This document shows, piece after piece, positions 25,042 through 33,649 of a stretch of DNA of 34,764 nucleotides. Every line of letters starts with the position of its first letter. The first letter of the stretch is position 1. A program made the translations under genes and the position numbers. Source of the DNA: Methanosarcina sp. UBA293. GTDB taxonomy: Archaea; Halobacteriota; Methanosarcinia; Methanosarcinales; Methanosarcinaceae. The notes under the pieces were generated by a model. It saw only the letters and a program-made list of their open reading frames with translations, ran no database searches and was not told where the DNA came from. The stretch lies in assembly GCA_002499445.1 (NCBI GenBank), contig DALS01000029.1:22638-57401 (forward strand). Reading direction: 5' to 3'.

Positions 25042-25461
25042 TTTGTTTCAAACCTCGCAAATAAAGGGCTAAAAGTACTCTTTATTTCGCTCGTTTTTAG
25101 CTAATATTTAGCTTTTTATTGTTTCTTTTATTATATTTTGTTTTATTTTTGTGTTTCGTCAATTGGGTTTTACCGTTTTAGTTTTCAACCGGCTCAAAAT
25201 TAAATAGGGTCCCCCGTAAGAGCGTGAAGGCTGGCTTTTACGGAGCTCCTAAAATGAGACAAAAAGCTGAAAACTTCAATGGATGCATCTGAAGGTTCAG
25301 TTCTACATTGATCCTCTGGTGCAGCATTATTTGAAAAAACACTCTCCGAATTAGAGACTTTTATACAGTATCCTTATTTATTGGGGATAGTATATATAGC
25401 TTACGAAGCATGGAGGGTATTGCGGGGCTTGAAATTGATTTTCAGGTGACGGTTTTGAGAT
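25042..25461. other. Spacer with a small hairpin
   Basis: This 420-base spacer shows a ccgtaa/ttacgg stem at about 25214-25243 and no gene. Confidence 0.45.
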
Positions 25462-25685
25462 TTATACGTAAATTCTCAAAATAAATTTCAACTTCTTATT
25501 CCAGGTATCAAGACCTCTTTTGCTGCATACAAGCCGAAAAAATCGTCATCATCCCCAAGTTTATCAGAATCAAATTTTTCCATAAAGGTATCTGAATCCA
25601 TTTCATTCTTTTTCTTAAAATTCCCACAAATGTCTGAATACTATTGTATTTTGCAAAGAACTAACTATACTAGACGCTTCATAAA
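25462..25685 (-). pseudogene. Frameshifted copy of the 96-residue antitoxin-like gene
   Basis: Read on the minus strand, this stretch matches most of the protein at 24106-24396, in three frames. The first part reads YEASSIVSSLQ (compare LQEASEVIRSAL). The middle reads YSDICGNFKKK, then FMEKFDSDKLGDDDDFFGLYAAK (compare FMKKFEAGELIDDGKYLDWYAAK). After a one-base loss in an A run, the last part reads KRGLDTWNKKLKFILRI (compare KRGLDHWKKKLALLKSIRI). With at least two frameshifts and a stop, the gene is dead. It shows an older duplication of this family. Confidence 0.8.
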
Positions 25686-25729
25686 TGAGCTAACTTACTT
25701 TTTGAGAGTGCAAAAGAGTGGTAGAGGAA

Positions 25730-27193
25730 TCAAGGAAAAAATTTCTTCTGGATTATGATACCGACTACTGTAACAATAATTCCAACAATGATATCTATAA
25801 TTTTTATTTTAAAAAGTTTGGTATTAGAATCTTTTATGGGACCGCTTTGTCCTGTTTTCGGAGCCTGTTCTTTGGTACTAGCAGGCTCTTCGGTAGTAGC
25901 CGATTGTTTTTCGTTATTAGAGTATTCTCCGATACTCGGCTTTAGAGCTTTCTTTATTAAGATTATTCCACACACTAATATAATGATAATATATTTAGCT
26001 AGTGAGTTTTTTCGGGCTTCTTCTGTATTTGATTTTAGGTCTTGTTCTGTAATCGACGGGATAACTTTCAGGGAGACAGGTTCGGATTTAATTTCCTGAA
26101 TATTAAGTTCTTTGTCAGCAAAGGTTACAGTGCATGGATCCAAGGAAAAGGTACCGCTTTCCTTTGCCCTGATAGTGTATTGGATTTCTTCAGTGTCTTC
26201 CGGGTCAAGAATATCAAATTTATGGGGATGAGGAAAATTTCCTCCGACAAGATCTAAACTTGGAGAGCTAATCGAATCTACAACCTGAATGTCTATAATC
26301 TCAGTACGCCCAATATTTTCGATTTTAACAGTTATCGTACTTTCCTGGAACTGACGGATAGATTGAGGAGATGCCGTTTTGGAAACAACTACAGATAATA
26401 TTTGAGGTTCTAATATAGTCACATTAGTTACTGATTCAGAGCTATCCCTTCTAAGTGAGATTGTGCCTCCATATGTATTGGAGTTCCAGTAGCAATCCCA
26501 ATAACCTTCCAGCGTCGATGGAAATTTGCCATCAAATTTTAGGTTTACATTTTTCAGAAAGAAATCAAAACCTGGAGAGTATTCCTCAATACTTCTCAGT
26601 TCCTTAAAATTAAGAATTCTATCGTTGACAGATCCAGAAATCTCCATTGCAGCACAATATTTATCCCTTGGTTTAAGCTCATTAATCTTGGAAATACCTG
26701 AAATCTTGGACCCATCTTGAGACAAATCTAAGTTAAATAAGAATGTTTTTCCACTATCAAATTGGTACAATGTTCCCGTCCATGAACCAGAAATATCTGG
26801 GTACCTCAATACATTTAGAGTGCTTACAGGATTCGCTTCAGGGTTCCCATAATACATTTTTATCTTTGTCTTACTACTGGCGGGAACATAAGGTACCTTT
26901 ACCCATATCTTAGCTTTTTTAGTGGAAGAGTCAAATTTTTCTATCCAGTAATTTAATTCATTGTTGTCTTCATCAATGAAGCGGATATCTGCACCATTTT
27001 CTTGTGCTTCGACAGGAAAATTGTTTTCTTCAAACTCAATCAATATATTATGATCCTTTATTGTACTACCAGAATTCTCTTGAATTAATATATCTCGGCT
27101 ATAATCCCATGTACCTCCACCATCCTTTGAAAGTGCAGACGCCGTCCCACAACTCAATAAAATCAATAGTATCAAGCAGGCAAGACGATTCAT
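25730..27193 (-). CDS. Membrane-anchored surface protein with DUF2341 domain
   Basis: This 487-residue protein has a signal peptide (MNRLACLILLILLSCGTASA). A DUF2341 domain follows at about residues 27-120, with WDYSRDILIQ, the ADIRFIDEDNNELNYWIE motif and IWVKVPYVPASSKTKIKMYYGNP. A beta-rich region (about 128-255) with SGSWTGTLYQFDSG comes next. After it is a conserved-repeat-like (DUF11/CARDB-type) domain at about 265-380, with VSKTASPQSIRQFQESTITVKIENIG. Two hydrophobic segments lie near 400-418 and at the end (about 463-483), separated by a polar linker rich in Glu, Ser and Thr. It should be exported and anchored; ligand unknown. The next minus-strand gene upstream is another surface protein. 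Confidence 0.75.
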   Translation of the reverse strand: MNRLACLILLILLSCGTASALSKDGGGTWDYSRDILIQENSGSTIKDHNILIEFEENNFPVEAQENGADIRFIDEDNNELNYWIEKFDSSTKKAKIWVKVPYVPASSKTKIKMYYGNPEANPVSTLNVLRYPDISGSWTGTLYQFDSGKTFLFNLDLSQDGSKISGISKINELKPRDKYCAAMEISGSVNDRILNFKELRSIEEYSPGFDFFLKNVNLKFDGKFPSTLEGYWDCYWNSNTYGGTISLRRDSSESVTNVTILEPQILSVVVSKTASPQSIRQFQESTITVKIENIGRTEIIDIQVVDSISSPSLDLVGGNFPHPHKFDILDPEDTEEIQYTIRAKESGTFSLDPCTVTFADKELNIQEIKSEPVSLKVIPSITEQDLKSNTEEARKNSLAKYIIIILVCGIILIKKALKPSIGEYSNNEKQSATTEEPASTKEQAPKTGQSGPIKDSNTKLFKIKIIDIIVGIIVTVVGIIIQKKFFP

Positions 27194-27651
27194 TGATTTT
27201 TCCTCATAAATAATTATATATTATTCAAATAATAATCACAATGCCTTATTGTACATGATTTTGCACCTTAAGTGCGTAAACTTTAAGTTAATTATTTTTA
27301 GGAGCGTATTAATAGACCATTTTTTTCTTTTCAAACTTTATTTATATGTGATAACTTGTCGATTTTTTGGCTGCAATGAACCTCTCAGAACTTAACTGGA
27401 ACAATCTTAGTTAACGTTCAAGGCAAAAACCGGAATTTCAATATGTGTTGGATTTGCAAGGGCAGTAACTTATCAGGCATTGGGATGGGTTTGAGAGTAG
27501 ATTTTATTTCAGTCAATACCCCGCAGCTTGCTGCGGGGCTGGGATTTTTTTGTTCTCATCTACTGAACCTGGAGCAGGGGCGCGGACATGCCCTATTGTT
27601 TGCAGGGGAGTGCGCAGGACAACATTGATTGTTAGACAGTCAGTTATTTTC
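27194..27651. other. Spacer with a GC-rich palindrome
   Basis: This 458-base gap holds the stem-loop at 27519-27538 and AT-rich sequence near 27194-27350 that probably contains the promoter of the DUF2341 gene. No gene is supported. Confidence 0.5.
27519..27538 (+). repeat. GC-rich palindrome followed by a T tract
   Basis: The arms ccccgcag and ctgcgggg form an 8-bp stem with the loop cttg. On the plus strand the tract gggattttttt follows within a dozen bases, which gives it a terminator shape. No plus-strand gene ends here, so it may instead be a dispersed palindromic element. Confidence 0.6.
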
Positions 27652-28728
27652 CTATTTTTCATCTTCTGATTTTTCATCTTCCGACTTTTTATCTTCTGGT
27701 TTTTTGTCTTTTAGTTTTTTATCCTTCGATTTTATTACAAACCCATATATAGCTACAATAAAGGTACTCCCTACTCCACTAAAAACCCATTGTATATTTC
27801 TATACATCCATGACTGGTCATCATCCTCTTCTAAGATATTCAAAGTAACTGCAATTTTGACGAATTGATTATGGATGTAATCAGAATTAACCGTGGGATT
27901 TTGAGGTTTTTCAGAATCTTCGCCTGAAGGCCTAGAACTTTTCTCTTCTCCAGCTTTGTTCCCGATTCGTTTAGAATTAGGATTTGATATTTCTGTAGAT
28001 TCGGAAAACATAGTTGTTACATTTCTCTCATTTTTAATTTCACCTTTATCAATTTTGAATCCATAAGCAGTCCCTGAGTTATCTGTTACAAGTTTGACTT
28101 TTAACGTATCTCCTGTATACCATTTTGTCCAGAAATCTTTACTTGACTGCCAGTACTCATAAGTCACAAGTTTATTGTCATATTTATCATAAAGAATTAG
28201 TTTATCTGAAGCAGCAAGATTAAGACTTTCGAAGTGGATTCGTATCTGAGTAGCACCAGGTTTGCTTATATCAGGCCATTTATATTCAAAATTATTTGCA
28301 TAAGGATGATATGAATCGGCTAAAGAGTTATTAGATATGCACACATCTGACCTGCTTTCTACTTTGTCAATTTTGAACCCATATCCTGTCCCTTGATCGC
28401 TTGTGATGAGCCTAACTCCTAACGTATCCCCCGCATACCATTCTGTCCAGAAGTCTGCCTTTGTGATGCCAGAATAAGTTACAAGACCATTTCCATACTT
28501 ATCTAAAATAATTAATTTATCGTATCTACCAATATCTAGATCTGAGAAGTGAAGTCGTATTTCAGTAGCACTAGGTTCACTTATATTATACCACGTACTT
28601 TCAAAATTGTTTGCATAAGGATGTTCAGACTCAGCTAAAGATTCAGATGATGCCGCAGGCGTACATCCATTGATAATTACTAATATGCAACATAGTATAG
28701 TTTGTTGTATAATACGTACTCCAGACAT
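27652..28728 (-). CDS. Lipoprotein-like protein with two CUB-like repeats and C-terminal helix
   Basis: This 358-residue protein has a signal sequence with a lipobox-like Cys (VIINGC, about residue 22). Two homologous domains follow (about 31-130 and 135-235). Each begins with ES/DS-x-HPYANNFE and continues with IRLHFxxLD, YDKLIILDKYGN, LVTY, FWTxWYxGDTLxVxLxTD and GYGFKIDK, a CUB-like beta-sandwich pattern. A polar linker, a hydrophobic helix (about 315-332, WVFSGVGSTFIVAIYGFVI) and a repetitive tail of Lys-Asp-Lys and Ser-Glu-Asp units end it. CUB-like domains bind proteins or sugars, often with Ca2+; the partner here is unknown. The charged tail would be cytosolic. Confidence 0.75.
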   Translation of the reverse strand: MSGVRIIQQTILCCILVIINGCTPAASSESLAESEHPYANNFESTWYNISEPSATEIRLHFSDLDIGRYDKLIILDKYGNGLVTYSGITKADFWTEWYAGDTLGVRLITSDQGTGYGFKIDKVESRSDVCISNNSLADSYHPYANNFEYKWPDISKPGATQIRIHFESLNLAASDKLILYDKYDNKLVTYEYWQSSKDFWTKWYTGDTLKVKLVTDNSGTAYGFKIDKGEIKNERNVTTMFSESTEISNPNSKRIGNKAGEEKSSRPSGEDSEKPQNPTVNSDYIHNQFVKIAVTLNILEEDDDQSWMYRNIQWVFSGVGSTFIVAIYGFVIKSKDKKLKDKKPEDKKSEDEKSEDEK

Positions 28729-29277
28729 CTCTCAACCTTCTCAAGCTTTGACAGAATATTCTATAAATAAAGTAAATAGCGGAAAAAGAAAATATTTCAC
28801 AAACCGACTCTAGAAGTTTTATCGTGAGACAGTTACTGTTTTTATAGTGCTAATTTCTATTTCAAAAGTCAGCTTCATAGAGACCTGACATTATGTTAAA
28901 GGTTATGAAAACCTAGATATTTGCACTAATAGATTTTTGAAATGACATTAAGTTTAGAGTCTGCTAACAGTGAAACATCTCTTAGAAATACTGTATGATC
29001 TATATAATAAAATTTCGAAAAATATTGAAAATAAATAATACGATAAGTATACTTGACAATCTATCAATTAACTGTGGCTTTCTCTCTTCTAGAATTTAAC
29101 CATAAACGCTTTCCAAAATACTGAATAACTATCTGGAATTTTGGATTAGAGCTACCAAATATTCTTTTTAAAAGAATACATATTTGAGAAAACAAAGCCT
29201 ATCAAAAATCCTTTTCTCCATTGCCTAGAAATTCAAAAAGCTAAAAGACAATAAAAGCGTCTATTTATTATGCGTAA
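28729..29277. other. AT-rich spacer
   Basis: This 549-base stretch is strongly AT-rich. It probably contains the promoter of the CUB-like gene near its left end. I see no gene, repeat or hairpin of note. Confidence 0.5.
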
Positions 29278-29520
29278 AAGATTAGATTTTATACTATAGG
29301 TGACACCATTCCCGTTTTATCTGAGATCTTCAGAGACTGTACCTAGTCAAAAATATTCGAGGAGTTTGCAAAGAGCTATAAAGACAAACTACATGTTGCC
29401 GATATTGTCAGGGTGACAGGCATTTCAAAATCAACCGTCTACAAACACCTGAGTAAATTAATTACAGAAGAACCATTGAAGAGAGAGGAAACGCAGGAAA
29501 CATCCGGTTTCATCAGTTAA
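29278..29520 (+). pseudogene. Helix-turn-helix gene fragment interrupted by TAG
   Basis: A plus-strand frame reads GDTIPVLSEIFRDCT, then an in-frame TAG (29344-29346), then KIFEEFAKSYKDKLHVADIV and RVTGISKSTVYKHLSKLI to a TAA at 29518. The part after the TAG is a good helix-turn-helix of the type found in site-specific recombinases and small regulators. No start codon with a ribosome site is seen. Methanosarcina can read TAG as pyrrolysine, so read-through is conceivable, but a decayed gene is the simpler reading because more broken frames follow. Confidence 0.55.
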
Positions 29521-29548
29521 ATCCAAGCAGCTTTAAAGTAAAGATATC

Positions 29549-29842
29549 TTGACACTAGAAAAGTTTATTATACCAGAAAAGCTGGATTCAGTAGTTAGCG
29601 TGGAGTCAGCAGAAGAAAGTCGACAAAAATTAAATGGAGATTCTTGCGGAGATAAGAAAACCCAGCCCTCAACCCATTTGGAGGGTGAAGAGGTTTTAGT
29701 GGTCAAAGAAGAGCCTGAGTATATTGATTCTTACGGCATCGAAGCGTCCTCGACAGTAGATGCGGCAAGACTTATCCAATTGGGAATTTTGAAAGCTTTG
29801 AAGGCGCTAAGGATTTTCTTGAATGGAGTTGAACCACTTTGA
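29549..29842 (+). CDS. Hypothetical protein fragment, probably degraded
   Basis: This frame gives 97 residues from a TTG with no clear ribosome site. It is acidic (EGEEVLVVKEEPEYIDSYG) and not recognised. Near its end a shifted frame reads GNFESFEGAKDFLEWS, and a further frame (29823-29960) reads MELNHFETVNARIIRHTERT to a TGA. That pattern suggests one longer coding region broken by frameshifts. It follows the helix-turn-helix fragment on the same strand and could be part of the same dead gene. Confidence 0.3.
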   Translation: MTLEKFIIPEKLDSVVSVESAEESRQKLNGDSCGDKKTQPSTHLEGEEVLVVKEEPEYIDSYGIEASSTVDAARLIQLGILKALKALRIFLNGVEPL

Positions 29843-30152
29843 AACCGTTAATGCAAGGATAATTAGGCACACTGAAAGGACAAACATGGAAGCTATATTC
29901 ACAGACCGCATAGAAGATTTCTTTTACCACAAACCACCTTCCTGGGATTCGCAAATATGAAGTGTGGATGCCTATGAAGATATTTCTGCCTTGTCTGGGA
30001 TTTATTAAAGAAATGGACTATGGTTGTTATAAGTTATTACCTACCGTCATGCATAAGAGAGAAGGCTTTCAAGACTCAGTTTTCATTCTAACCAGTATTT
30101 TGATGATACTTAAAACCAAAAAATGAATAACCAGAATAGAGAGCATAAATAG

Positions 30153-33100
30153 TCAATCGAAGCTTTCAAAGAAATCATTATAGTTGTAGATTACCTTCAT
30201 TGCTTCAATTTCTTGTGAGATATTAACCTTTTCAACGGAACTAACCTTGAATAATTCTGCATCTTTTATAAGTTGACTCATTTGCTTTTCAAGTTTTGAG
30301 TAAATAAATGAATACTTACCCTCTCTTGTACTAGAGCTCTTAAGCACATTTCTCCTTAAATTTTGGATTGTAAGAGCAGCTGCATATGATTTATTCGCAA
30401 TCGTTGTATCAGTAATTAAAAAAGAGGATATTTTAGAGATACATTCAAAAATAATTCTCATATCTTGAGGGGTGAAAGGATGCTCAATTCTGTATAATTT
30501 ATATGATCCAGAATCAACTGTAACTTCTTCATAATTTGTCCACCAACTAGAAATGTAATCAGGATTCTTTGCGGTAATTCCTGAATCTGCTAGAATCTTT
30601 GCAATTTTATCCTTTGACTTTTGGAGAGAGATACAATTCTGTTCTGCAAAAATTTCAATTGCCCGCTCCAGAAGATTAATCCATAGAACCGAATTACTGA
30701 ATAATTGTTTAAATCCCTTCCACTCAAAGGGTCCCTTCTGGAATTGAAGTTTGTCTCCCCACTTCATCATGAATTTAAAAAATATAGATCTAAATGATTG
30801 ATAGAAACCCAAACGATTGAGAATAACCTCCATATTAATTAATCCCTTTTTGACCGAGGACATTGATGAATCGAGACTAAAGGATATTTCTCGGAAAGAA
30901 TTTCCATCCTTAAGCATAATATCTCTATCGAGAGGAAGAAATAAACCTCTATTTTTAGAGTCAATGCACAGGATAGCAATCTCCCCACAAGTTAACTTAT
31001 AATAATTGCTAGATTCATATGAAATATCTGAAGTTTCCCCATAAGTACTAGCCCCTGAATAAAACATAGAATACTCTTCCTCGCCCAATTCAAAATTATG
31101 AATATATTGTAATTTTTCATTCTCATCAAAGTTAACTTTAGACAAAAGATCTCTTAGCAGGCGAGGTGCAGGATTGTTATCATAAAGTCTGACGACGGGA
31201 TAGGCATTTATCTCAAGAAGTCTCTTGTCTATAATTTCTTTTATCTTTCCTATTGTTTTAGTAGTTCCGACAAAGAAAAATTTATCAACATCGGAAGAAT
31301 GCAAGTTGTAACTTAATGAGGGATATCCTGTAGATAGTACAAAATGTTTGAAGCCCTCTGGAATAGTCCCTTCAATACTTCCTAATTTATCCCAACTACA
31401 AACAGTTAGAAAAGATGAAATTTGTTCAAATATCGTATCCTCTTGACGAAGTAAACGTTCAGTTCCTTTAGCTTCGAAGCGGGGAACAATTATCGTAACG
31501 AAGCACTCCTTATTTTTTTTGAATATATCCTTGATAATATCCAATATTTTTTCTCTAAGAGGATTCCTCTGAGTATATGAATTAACATAGAAAACTTTTT
31601 GCAAAGAATTATTTAAGGAATAGAAGAGTTCTTGTTCAATTTCTTGGCTTAGATTAGTAAGTAAAATATCATAAGTCAATTGGGAATTCCACTGCTTCAT
31701 TACGGATAGTACTTCAGGCCTTCCATATTCTCCAACAACATTTAAAAGTGTTGAAAAAACTTTAGAAAAATACAGTTTTACGTCTTTTTTAGTTTCCCCG
31801 TTGATACTCTTCAAGCATTCCTCCAATGACTCAGAAATCTCATCATAGGAATCAATCGAGATGTATTCTGGTTTAATCTCTCTAAGCTTTTCTTTAGGCA
31901 TTTGTTCCATTTTTGAAGATAAAGGATTTGGGTGTCTTGGACCGCTATCAAGATTCAGATCACCAAGAAAAGAGGGAGAATCCCAAGTGTGAAATAATAC
32001 CTTAATAGAACCAAAAATAGTTTCGTTTTCTCCAATTCGATATAAGTGACGGATATCTGGATTAGTTGAAAACATCAGAACTGTACTGACATCAGCTTCT
32101 CTTAAAAACTCCATTAGCTTTTCTGTTCTAGGGCCAGAGTATCTGGAATCCGAGATAATATCATCTATATTTTCAATTATAAGTACATCAGGAGATACTA
32201 TTTTTATGCTTCTAAGTACCTCTGAAATTTCAGATTCAATTGAAAAAAAGTGTAACTTGGCTCTGTAATCAAGAATTTTCTCAGTAGTTTCTTCATCGTA
32301 AAAAAAAGACTCAATTTCCGTTCCACAATTTTTTAATTTTGTAGAATTAACAAGGAGTTCCCAAAGCCATATCTTCTTATAGTTAAGACTCCCTGTCCAG
32401 CGAGTTTGTTTTTCAAGAGAAACATTCCATTCTCCATTTTCATTTATAACTTCAATTTTTTTTCCATTATTTTTAGGAACAGAAATTTCTCTTAAGAAAT
32501 TGCCACCAAATTCTTCGGCTTCTCTAATTATAGAATTCTTGCACTTTCTAACAGTACCACTGCATAATTTAGTTCTTATTTCATTTCCACCAAATTTTCT
32601 ATACTTAACCTCTACAACATCTTCCTTTTCAAAAACCATTTCTCTCTTAAGATTGTTGCTTTCTTGCTTTAGTTTAGGTGGAAGAAAATTATCTTCACCT
32701 TCAATATAAACAGTCTTACTAAAAACATCATACGAAGAATATGAAGGCACATAAGATTTACTTTCAGTATTTATAGAATAATTTCCGATGACTGCAACTT
32801 TTCTGTTAGGGAAAGTTAAAAGATACTCTGATGCGAGAAGGGGGATAAAATGAAGGTCATTCCATGGCCAAGTGACAAGAAATATTCCTTCAGGATTATC
32901 TTTTATCCAGTCAAGATAAGATTTCTCTATTTCATTTGGCACAACTTTCCATATAAGAGGCAAGTGGGAAAGATAATTTTCCGCTTTTTTTCCTTCCTTT
33001 TCTGTAACATACTTTACAGTTTCGGGAAATGATGCTGTGAACAGATTTACTTCAGTATAGAACAATGCATTACAAGAAGTACATCTGAGACGTTTCTCGT

Positions 33101-33182
33101 CAACAAATTCAATTGGTTTCCCAGTTACGTGAGGTTCATGACAATTGGGACAGGTATAAGCAAAATGGTAATAAGTTCTCAT
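30153..33182 (-). CDS. Large zinc-ribbon protein with helicase-like segments, defence-cassette member
   Basis: This 1009-residue protein is not recognised as a known family. Its N-terminus has a zinc ribbon (Cys11, Cys14, Cys34, Cys37). Residues 99-133 (GIFLVTWPWNDLHF...KVAVIGN) look like a nucleotide-binding strand and helix, but without a GxGKT/S Walker A. Residues 328-341 (KIVSPDVLIIENID) resemble a Walker B strand, and TVLMFSTNP (367-375) resembles helicase motif III. A second part (560-665) has the strands FVTIIVPRF and FKHFVLSTGYPSLSYNL, like a C-terminal helicase lobe. The rest (about 750-1009) is mostly helical, with no clear motif. Its ATG overlaps the stop of the phospholipase-D gene by four bases (ATGA), so it is the third gene of a coupled operon. 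A divergent or inactive helicase, perhaps a DrmE- or DrmA-like partner, is my inference. Confidence 0.65.
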   Translation of the reverse strand: MRTYYHFAYTCPNCHEPHVTGKPIEFVDEKRLRCTSCNALFYTEVNLFTASFPETVKYVTEKEGKKAENYLSHLPLIWKVVPNEIEKSYLDWIKDNPEGIFLVTWPWNDLHFIPLLASEYLLTFPNRKVAVIGNYSINTESKSYVPSYSSYDVFSKTVYIEGEDNFLPPKLKQESNNLKREMVFEKEDVVEVKYRKFGGNEIRTKLCSGTVRKCKNSIIREAEEFGGNFLREISVPKNNGKKIEVINENGEWNVSLEKQTRWTGSLNYKKIWLWELLVNSTKLKNCGTEIESFFYDEETTEKILDYRAKLHFFSIESEISEVLRSIKIVSPDVLIIENIDDIISDSRYSGPRTEKLMEFLREADVSTVLMFSTNPDIRHLYRIGENETIFGSIKVLFHTWDSPSFLGDLNLDSGPRHPNPLSSKMEQMPKEKLREIKPEYISIDSYDEISESLEECLKSINGETKKDVKLYFSKVFSTLLNVVGEYGRPEVLSVMKQWNSQLTYDILLTNLSQEIEQELFYSLNNSLQKVFYVNSYTQRNPLREKILDIIKDIFKKNKECFVTIIVPRFEAKGTERLLRQEDTIFEQISSFLTVCSWDKLGSIEGTIPEGFKHFVLSTGYPSLSYNLHSSDVDKFFFVGTTKTIGKIKEIIDKRLLEINAYPVVRLYDNNPAPRLLRDLLSKVNFDENEKLQYIHNFELGEEEYSMFYSGASTYGETSDISYESSNYYKLTCGEIAILCIDSKNRGLFLPLDRDIMLKDGNSFREISFSLDSSMSSVKKGLINMEVILNRLGFYQSFRSIFFKFMMKWGDKLQFQKGPFEWKGFKQLFSNSVLWINLLERAIEIFAEQNCISLQKSKDKIAKILADSGITAKNPDYISSWWTNYEEVTVDSGSYKLYRIEHPFTPQDMRIIFECISKISSFLITDTTIANKSYAAALTIQNLRRNVLKSSSTREGKYSFIYSKLEKQMSQLIKDAELFKVSSVEKVNISQEIEAMKVIYNYNDFFESFD

Positions 33183-33649
33183 TTCTCCCCCAACTTTTTT
33201 ATTAACTTTAAAATCTGGAGCGCTATGGATGGATCCTCTACCAAGAAACCAAGCTCATAATTATTTGTCATTCCACTAAATGTAAAATTAGCCGATCCAG
33301 AAAGAACTTTCTTGCCATCAGCAACAAGAACTTTAGCATGAAGTATTTTGTCCTTAACTCGGTATATTTTTAGATAACTAAAATCTTTTTGTAAATTAAA
33401 TATATAATTTACAGCCTCGTTTTTTGTTGCAAATTCATCTTCGTATAAGTATATTTCAACCTGAACTCCTCTTTCCAGGGAATTTCTCAATTTATTTACA
33501 ATGCTCATGTCTGTGAGAACATAAGCTGTAAGAGAAAGTTCATTAGTGGAATTCGAAATCAGGTCATTGATTACCGATCTAAATGACCTTATTCCGTATC
33601 CAACCCATTTTTCACCCGTAGCCACAGGAACAATTTCTTCAATCATCAT
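33179..33649 (-). CDS. Single-HKD phospholipase-D family nuclease, DrmC-like
   Basis: This protein of about 156 residues has one full HKD motif. The His is near residue 104, followed by Lys two later, Asp five after that, then SGSANFTFSGMTNN and a Glu (the pattern LHAKVLVADGKKVLSGSANF). One HKD half-site means it should act as a dimer, as in Nuc-type endonucleases. DISARM systems carry such a protein (DrmC) next to the DUF1998 protein DrmB, which is the arrangement here. The ATG at 33647-33649 shares its A with the last base of the upstream TGA, and ggagat precedes it; a TTG at 33652 is also in frame. It overlaps the 1009-residue gene by four bases. Confidence 0.85.
   Translation of the reverse strand: MMIEEIVPVATGEKWVGYGIRSFRSVINDLISNSTNELSLTAYVLTDMSIVNKLRNSLERGVQVEIYLYEDEFATKNEAVNYIFNLQKDFSYLKIYRVKDKILHAKVLVADGKKVLSGSANFTFSGMTNNYELGFLVEDPSIALQILKLIKKLGEK

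Noticed and set aside
27519..27550. Terminator of the CUB-like gene
   Set aside because: The T tract follows the hairpin on the plus strand, but the gene is on the minus strand and ends more than 100 bases to the right.
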